Shown here: one piece after another, positions 7,809-25,400 of the stretch | Layout: each line of letters starts with the position of its first letter | Position numbering within the stretch: position 1 is the first letter of the stretch | Source of the DNA: a virus | DNA length: 28,084 bases | IMG/VR virus record: IMGVR_UViG_3300022602_003129 | Span: 1-28,084 of that record | Direction: 5' to 3' (one strand) | Notes under the pieces: generated by a model | The model's database searches: none | Told to the model about the DNA's origin: nothing | The model's input: only the letters and a program-made list of their open reading frames with translations | Made by a program: the position numbers and the translations under genes

Positions 7809-8336
7809 ATGGCAAAATTTTATTCAACAAAAACATACGGTAACGACCGCGGACTTTCATGCTGTTTTAGACAATGGCGTGCCACACATAGCCACTGCTC
7901 GTTACTACACGGATACTCGATTGGTATCAAACTAATCTTTGAATGCGATACACTAGACGAAAAGAACTGGGGTATGGACTTTGGCGGACTTAAAGAATTC
8001 AAAGCCTGGGCAGACTATATGTTTGATCATACTACAGTAATTGCCGAAGACGATCCATTGTTAGATCGATTCAAAGCTATGGCAGGCTGGAGTTCAAATC
8101 CAGAACACGATGGCAATCCAGATCGTGTACAAACAGAACCCTATCGTAGATCAGGGGTGTGCGACCTGCGTATTGTACCTGGAGTAGGTTGCGAACTGTT
8201 TGCCAAAATGTGCTATGACAAAATGGCAGACTTGCTAGTAAATGGCAACCATCGTTATCCCTTAAACCCAACAGTAAGAATTAAATCAGTTGAAGTATTT
8301 GAACATGCTGGTAATTCAGCTACGTACGAAGGTTAA
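7809..8336 (+). CDS. queD: QueD/PTPS-family enzyme (6-carboxytetrahydropterin synthase-like)
   Basis: 175 residues with the 6-pyruvoyl-tetrahydropterin synthase fold pattern. The family converts dihydroneopterin triphosphate to a tetrahydropterin, the first dedicated step to queuosine and other 7-deazaguanines in bacteria. Visible motifs: a catalytic-type Cys plus metal region THSHCSLLHGY (H27, H29, C30, H34), MDFGGLK (57-62), FDHTTV with the Asp-His pair D73/H74, and the late Glu in VEVFEHAG (E165). The usual HGH is HGY here, so one of three expected zinc His ligands is Tyr; H27 or H29 may compensate. AGGAGA at 7798-7803 precedes the ATG. No FolE, QueE or QueC gene lies in the window, so the product could be a pterin or could feed a host or phage deazapurine route. 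Confidence 0.83.
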   Translation: MAKFYSTKTYGNDRGLSCCFRQWRATHSHCSLLHGYSIGIKLIFECDTLDEKNWGMDFGGLKEFKAWADYMFDHTTVIAEDDPLLDRFKAMAGWSSNPEHDGNPDRVQTEPYRRSGVCDLRIVPGVGCELFAKMCYDKMADLLVNGNHRYPLNPTVRIKSVEVFEHAGNSATYEG

Positions 8337-8490
8337 GTATTTTTGGCGCCTTTGGGCCAAAGCATTAGGTGAGAAAACAGGCAATACGGATAAAGAATCG
8401 GACCGAATTGCTTGCATTCGTACCTTAATTGTGTTATCATATGTACTTACAAACACTTTTATAATCTTAGGCGTCATAAGGCATTGGTAA
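8305..8490 (+). CDS. Small one-TM phage membrane protein
   Basis: 61 residues from ATG 8305, overlapping the end of the QueD-like gene by 32 nt. It has a basic aromatic N-terminal part (KYFWRLWAKALGEK), a charged linker (TGNTDKESDR) and a single hydrophobic segment (residues about 40-58, TLIVLSYVLTNTFIILGVI) ending in RHW. Its stop overlaps the start of the UV endonuclease gene by 1 nt (TAATG at 8488-8492), which argues that it is translated. The start is uncertain: the Shine-Dalgarno is weak and an in-frame TTG exists at 8290. The sequence resembles small inner-membrane proteins I recall from T4-like aquatic phages. Function unknown. Confidence 0.62.
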   Translation: MLVIQLRTKVKYFWRLWAKALGEKTGNTDKESDRIACIRTLIVLSYVLTNTFIILGVIRHW

Positions 8491-9515
8491 TGAAACGTAT
8501 AGGCTTCGCATGTAAATGGATTGACCATCCTCATCAGGTCGACGGTATTGGCAAAGATGACGATGCCAAACAATACAACACTGGCACAACTACTATTTCT
8601 TGGTTAAATAAACAATCAAGAGATGTCGCGGAGCAAAGATTATGGGACCTAATGGTAGGCAATATCGAAGCAACAAGAAAGTTGGTAGAGCGTGTTAGCA
8701 CCCTTGACCCTTCTCTTCGGATGTTTAGGATTAGCAGTGACATTCTCCCTGCTTATACTCACGATGACTTTGCTGATTATTGGCGTAAACCTGACGTTGT
8801 ATCATACGCCGAAACCCACTTTAAGAGAGTGGGCGACATTGCTCTCGATAGCAGTATTCGCTTGTCTATGCATCCTGGTCAATTTACAGTTTTGGCAAGT
8901 GATAACCCAGGCATTGTCGAACGGTCGATAGCGGAATTCGAATATCATGCGGATATGGCACGTTGGATGGGTTACGGCAAGTCCTTTCAGGATTTCAAGA
9001 TCAACGTCCACATCTCCGGTAAACAAGGTCCAGAAGGTATCCGCCGTGCATACCAACGACTATCGCCAGAAGCAAGAAACTGTATTACTATCGAAAACGA
9101 AGAAAACTCGTGGGGGTTAAATGATTGCCTTAGCATTAGCGACCTTGTTCCTATTGTCCTTGATATACATCATCATTGGATTCGGGAAGGAGAGTATATT
9201 GACGCCAACGATGACCGTGTTAAACGTGTTGTTGATAGTTGGCGTGGTGTTCGGCCTACTTGTCACTATTCAGTTAGTCGTGAAGATTATCTTGTGGAGC
9301 ATGACCGGACTACCGCACCTGTTCATGCCCAACTACTTTTAGACGGATACAAAAAGCAAAAGCTCAGAGCACATTCGGACTTTTACTGGAATACATCTAC
9401 GAATGAATGGGCTTTGAGCTTTTTAAACTCGCACGATATCATGTGCGAAAGCAAAGGCAAAAACTTAGCTAGTTTCGCTCTATACGAGCAGGCTAAGGCT
9501 CTTACTCTGCTTTAG
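8490..9515 (+). CDS. uvsE: UV DNA damage endonuclease, UvdE/UvsE family
   Basis: 341 residues from ATG 8490, chosen because MKRIGFACKW is the expected family N-terminus and AAGG (8478-8481) lies 8 nt upstream. The enzyme is a metal-dependent TIM-barrel nuclease that nicks DNA 5' of UV photoproducts and some abasic sites, starting repair. Matching blocks are RISSDILP (80-87), LSMHPGQFTVL (H128), NVHISG (H174), TIENEENSW (E202), VLDIHHHW (D225, H227-H229), RAHSDFYW (H295) and CESKGKNLA (E320), which together cover the likely metal ligands. The length is within the family range. In T4 the same task is done by the unrelated DenV. The stop end overlaps a minus-strand gene by 14 nt. Two hydrophobic ORFs lie inside it in another frame (see findings). 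Confidence 0.9.
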   Translation: MKRIGFACKWIDHPHQVDGIGKDDDAKQYNTGTTTISWLNKQSRDVAEQRLWDLMVGNIEATRKLVERVSTLDPSLRMFRISSDILPAYTHDDFADYWRKPDVVSYAETHFKRVGDIALDSSIRLSMHPGQFTVLASDNPGIVERSIAEFEYHADMARWMGYGKSFQDFKINVHISGKQGPEGIRRAYQRLSPEARNCITIENEENSWGLNDCLSISDLVPIVLDIHHHWIREGEYIDANDDRVKRVVDSWRGVRPTCHYSVSREDYLVEHDRTTAPVHAQLLLDGYKKQKLRAHSDFYWNTSTNEWALSFLNSHDIMCESKGKNLASFALYEQAKALTLL

Positions 9516-9759
9516 GCTTTTTAGGAGCACGTGGCTTTTTAGCTTTGGTTTCTGGCAAGTAATTAGGATTTTCCTCAATTATTTGCTTAGTCGTTTTAGC
9601 TTTTTTAGCCGCGGGCTTTTTAGCAGGAACTGGCGCTGGAATAGACTCTAACATTGCACGAGTAACATCGTCGGCTACAGGGCTAACTGGTGTTTCTACC
9701 TTGTAAGGTGCGATTGGGTCTTCCTTCTTTTTAAAGAAACTTTTGATAAATTTAATCAT
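9502..9759 (-). CDS. Small Lys/Pro/Ala-rich basic phage protein
   Basis: 85 residues on the minus strand, convergent with the UV endonuclease gene. The N-terminus MIKFIKSFFKKKEDP is a short amphipathic, basic segment that could touch a membrane or nucleic acid. It is followed by APYKVETPVSPV and a low-complexity tail rich in AKK and KKP, similar to histone-H1-like tails. GGAGG (complement of 9770-9774) lies 10 nt before the ATG, and an exact TATAAATA box lies upstream on the same strand (9779-9786). I recall similar small proteins in aquatic myophages, but no function is known. A DNA-binding or condensing role is only a guess from composition. Confidence 0.7.
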   Translation of the reverse strand: MIKFIKSFFKKKEDPIAPYKVETPVSPVADDVTRAMLESIPAPVPAKKPAAKKAKTTKQIIEENPNYLPETKAKKPRAPKKPKAE

Positions 9760-9778
9760 AGTGTTTTATCCTCCATGA

Positions 9779-9786
9779 TATTTATA
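9779..9786 (-). promoter_or_regulatory. T4-late-type promoter box (TATAAATA), minus strand
   Basis: The plus strand reads TATTTATA, so the minus strand carries an exact TATAAATA. By T4 spacing transcription would start near 9773, at the edge of the GGAGG that precedes the minus-strand gene ending at 9759. Confidence 0.5.
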
Positions 9787-9788
9787 CC

Positions 9789-9797
9789 GAATAAATA
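9789..9797 (+). promoter_or_regulatory. Weak late-type box (GAATAAATA) before the SOD fusion
   Basis: GAATAAATA lies only 4 nt before ATG 9802. If used like a T4 late promoter, transcription would start inside the start codon, so the gene would be leaderless or depend on another promoter. It shares the ATAAATAC core with the box at 6216. Confidence 0.25.
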
Positions 9798-9801
9798 CAC
9801 T

Positions 9802-10818
9802 ATGTACAACTTTATACGCCACATTACACTTAACGAAGGTAAGACTCCTAAAACTTTAGTCCAAACAAAGTTGCCCTATGCTCGCGATGATTTAGAGCCC
9901 AGTCTTAGCGAAGATACTATAGATTATCATTACGGTAAATTGTACAAAGCCTATGTGGATCGCTTTAACAAGGGCGAAGGCGATGCTGATTTTAACGAAG
10001 CAGGTGCCTTTTTACACGACATTTATTTTACACAATTTCAAGTACCTGCAGGTGCTAACAAGCCAGATGGATCTGCTAGCGAATTTATTACCAAACACTT
10101 TAAAACTTTTGATAACTTTAAAGATAAGTTTCAAAAAGAAGCTATGGCAGTGCAAGGTAGTGGATGGGTTTATTTGTCGCATAGAGGCGAAATCAAAACA
10201 ATCAAGAACCACGAAATTAAGATGGATATTGTCTTGTTAATTGACTGGTGGGAGCATGCCTTTCAAAGCGACTATGGTAGTGACAAAAAGTCATATCTCA
10301 ATAACCAGTGGAAAATAATGAACTGGAATGTTATTAGTTCTAGAATTGGGTTTACAAAGATTATTTCAGAGAGTAAGTTTTCTAAAATAGTTGTAGTAGG
10401 TGATAGTATAGCTCTCGGTACTAGTAAGTTGTTTCCTACTGCACATACCGATGCTGTAGTCGGGCGCAGTACTAAAGCAATTTTGTCTGCTGTTATGTCT
10501 AATCCAGACTTACAAGGTGCAGATTTAGCAATAGTAAGTGCTGGAACAAACGATTATCCGCTAGCTAATGGCGGCAAAAATAATAATCCTCAAGCTACTA
10601 TTTCGAATATAGCACATATTAAATCTGCTCTAAAAGCTAAACGATACATTTGGATACTACCTTTTAATAGAAGCGCCGCTAAGGATGTTTCTACAGCAAT
10701 TGTCGGAGATGATTCTGTTGATTTAGCACAAATATCAAGTACCGCAGACAAACTACATCCTACAAGTTACGGTGCTGTAGCTAGCGCAATTAAATCTAAA
10801 ATTGGTCTAGAGTCTTAA
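9802..10818 (+). CDS. Fe/Mn superoxide dismutase fused to SGNH/GDSL hydrolase
   Basis: 338 residues from ATG 9802 (an in-frame ATG at 9775 would add 9). Residues about 20-182 are an Fe/Mn superoxide dismutase with all four expected metal ligands: H43 (IDYHYGK), H72 (AFLHDIYF), D148 and H152 (DWWEHAF), plus GSGWVYL. The second-sphere Gln position appears to hold His (KNHEI, H137), as in some Fe or cambialistic enzymes; metal choice is not certain. Residues about 194-338 form an SGNH hydrolase: block I GDSIALG (S202), block II around VGRST, block III AGTND (N250) and block V DKLHP (D316, H319), so a complete catalytic set. Superoxide removal and ester or acyl hydrolysis are not known to be linked; the fusion looks unusual. 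No Shine-Dalgarno is visible. The 3' end overlaps a convergent gene by 23 nt. Confidence 0.87.
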   Translation: MYNFIRHITLNEGKTPKTLVQTKLPYARDDLEPSLSEDTIDYHYGKLYKAYVDRFNKGEGDADFNEAGAFLHDIYFTQFQVPAGANKPDGSASEFITKHFKTFDNFKDKFQKEAMAVQGSGWVYLSHRGEIKTIKNHEIKMDIVLLIDWWEHAFQSDYGSDKKSYLNNQWKIMNWNVISSRIGFTKIISESKFSKIVVVGDSIALGTSKLFPTAHTDAVVGRSTKAILSAVMSNPDLQGADLAIVSAGTNDYPLANGGKNNNPQATISNIAHIKSALKAKRYIWILPFNRSAAKDVSTAIVGDDSVDLAQISSTADKLHPTSYGAVASAIKSKIGLES

Positions 10819-11083
10819 GACTACTAACTGGCATATCCCAAACTCGCCGAGCTTCTACGCCTTTACTCTGGGCAAACTTCTTAGCATCACAATTACCGCA
10901 TACATGGTAATAATTATTATCTAAACGCTTAGGGTCTACGTCGCCCTTGTCACGTTTAAAAATTCCCTGGCAACAGTCGCAACGAAAGATCACAATACGT
11001 TTTTTTCTAAAGTAACTGTGGTAATTACCCTTTTTACTTGTACGTATGTGTTGAGTTTGTTGATATTCCATGCCCAAGTACAT
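10796..11083 (-). CDS. Small zinc-ribbon-like phage protein
   Basis: 95 residues on the minus strand, convergent with the SOD fusion. Two Cys pairs, CDCC and CGNC, are about 30 residues apart, giving a four-Cys zinc-ribbon pattern. They are surrounded by basic segments (TSKKGNYHSYFRKKR before, AKKFAQSKGVEARR after) that would suit nucleic-acid contact. PKRLDNNYYHVCGNC is a block I recall from small T4-like phage proteins of unknown function. The start at 11083 is uncertain, since ATG 11071 (MEYQQTQHIRTSKKG) is equally plausible and neither has a strong Shine-Dalgarno. It may be a small transcription or nuclease accessory factor; no catalytic motif is seen. Confidence 0.75.
   Translation of the reverse strand: MYLGMEYQQTQHIRTSKKGNYHSYFRKKRIVIFRCDCCQGIFKRDKGDVDPKRLDNNYYHVCGNCDAKKFAQSKGVEARRVWDMPVSSLKTLDQF
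10811..10822. repeat. 12-bp palindrome at a convergent gene junction
   Basis: AGTCTTAAGACT is a perfect palindrome that spans the stop codon of the SOD fusion and lies inside the 3' end of the convergent zinc-ribbon gene. It lacks a loop and a T-run, so it is not a standard terminator. Confidence 0.4.
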
Positions 11084-11117
11084 ACACTTATTTACATTAA
11101 GATTATAAAAAGCATTT

Positions 11118-11125
11118 GATAAATA
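11118..11125 (+). promoter_or_regulatory. T4-late-type promoter box (GATAAATA)
   Basis: GATAAATA is followed 20 nt later by the GTG start at 11146. The predicted start near 11131 leaves a 15-nt leader containing GAGGG. It probably drives the A-type carrier and the large structural gene behind it. Confidence 0.6.
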
Positions 11126-11132
11126 TCATATC

Positions 11133-11137
11133 GAGGG
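11133..11137 (+). promoter_or_regulatory. Ribosome binding site that decides a GTG start
   Basis: GAGGG lies 8 nt before GTG 11146, whereas the longer in-frame TTG at 11116 overlaps the promoter box and has no such site. The shorter protein also matches family length. Confidence 0.7.
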
Positions 11138-11145
11138 CTATAAGT

Positions 11146-11469
11146 GTGATTACAATTACAGATTCAGCAAAAACAAAGATCAAAGATATCCTTTACGAAG
11201 AAGGAAACCCCAATTTAGCACTACGTACATTTGTCCAAGGCGGTGGATGTGCAGGTTTCAGCTATGGATTTACCCTAGATGAAGTAGCAAACGAAGACGA
11301 TTTTGAAATTCCATTAGATGAATTTAAACTACTTGTGGATGCCATGAGTATGACGTATCTAGATGGTGCAGTGATAGATTATAAAGAAGAGCTAATGGGT
11401 AGCAATTTTACTATAAAGAATCCTAACGCAACAAACACATGCGGCTGCGGAAGCAGTTTCGGAGTATAA
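11146..11469 (+). CDS. A-type iron-sulfur carrier (IscA/ErpA/SufA family)
   Basis: 107 residues from GTG 11146. The family binds Fe or an Fe-S cluster between subunits and passes it to client proteins. The three conserved cysteines are C35 ([11 protein letters not shown]), C99 and C101 (TCGCGSSF), the same positions as in E. coli IscA; the C-terminal tail after the CGC is FGV-type, as in the family. [11 protein letters not shown] matches the conserved block before the CGC. The gene sits between a late-type promoter and the giant structural gene, whose ATG follows only 3 nt after this stop. Clients could include the three radical-SAM proteins in this window (inference). I cannot tell IscA, ErpA and SufA subtypes apart by eye. 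Confidence 0.92.
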   Translation: MITITDSAKTKIKDILYEEGNPNLALRTFVQGGGCAGFSYGFTLDEVANEDDFEIPLDEFKLLVDAMSMTYLDGAVIDYKEELMGSNFTIKNPNATNTCGCGSSFGV

Positions 11470-24623
<13,154 letters not shown>

Positions 24624-24624
<1 letters not shown>

Positions 24625-24887
24625 TGACACAGCAAACTATAAACATTGGCTCCGGCCCAAACGATTCCACTGGGGATCCGATACGTACTGCGTTCAGTAA
24701 AGTAAACAACAACTTTACTGACTTGTATCCCCAGACTATACCTCCTACGCACAGCACAGGTAAATCTGGTGATACTGCTGGTATGATGGCGTTTGATGGA
24801 ACTTATATCTACTATTGCACAGCATCTTATACCACAGGAACAGCTAACATTTGGGTGCGACAAACATATCCAAGCGAAACTTGGTAA
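24624..24887 (+). CDS. Short fibre-module protein with a Cys/aromatic end domain
   Basis: 87 residues. The first about 36 repeat the N-terminal module of the giant protein (MTQQTINIG, NDSTGDPIRTAFSKVNNNF, DLY). The remaining about 50 form a small beta-type domain (GKSGDTAGMMAFDG, IYYCTASY, IWVRQTYPSETW), a pattern that I recall at the ends of other phage structural proteins. The start overlaps the stop of the giant gene by 1 nt (TAATG at 24622-24626), and AGGAAGAG (24612-24619) is suitably placed, so translation is probably coupled. It may cap the same docking site as the giant protein or act as an alternative small appendage; both are inference. Confidence 0.8.
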
Positions 24888-24890
24888 ATA
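24883..24890 (+). promoter_or_regulatory. Weak late-type promoter box (GGTAAATA)
   Basis: GGTAAATACT overlaps the stop of the 87-residue gene and ends 19 nt before ATG 24910, the same spacing as the stronger boxes at 6216 and 11118. It has two mismatches to TATAAATA. Confidence 0.35.
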
Positions 24891-24894
24891 CTAA

Positions 24895-25386
<492 letters not shown>

Positions 25387-25400
25387 GGTAGGAGAAATAT

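Noticed and set aside
8412-8489. N-terminal extension of the UV endonuclease from TTG 8412
   Set aside because: The extra 26 residues do not resemble the family; ATG 8490 has AAGG upstream and overlaps the preceding stop as TAATG.
9953-10240. 95-residue plus ORF inside the SOD part of the fusion
   Set aside because: It overlaps a region with clear SOD ligands in the main frame and has no motif of its own.
11089-11107. Minus-strand TATAAT and GTAAATA as promoters for the zinc-ribbon gene
   Set aside because: No -35 partner is seen for the first, and the second would start transcription at the start codon; too weak to call.
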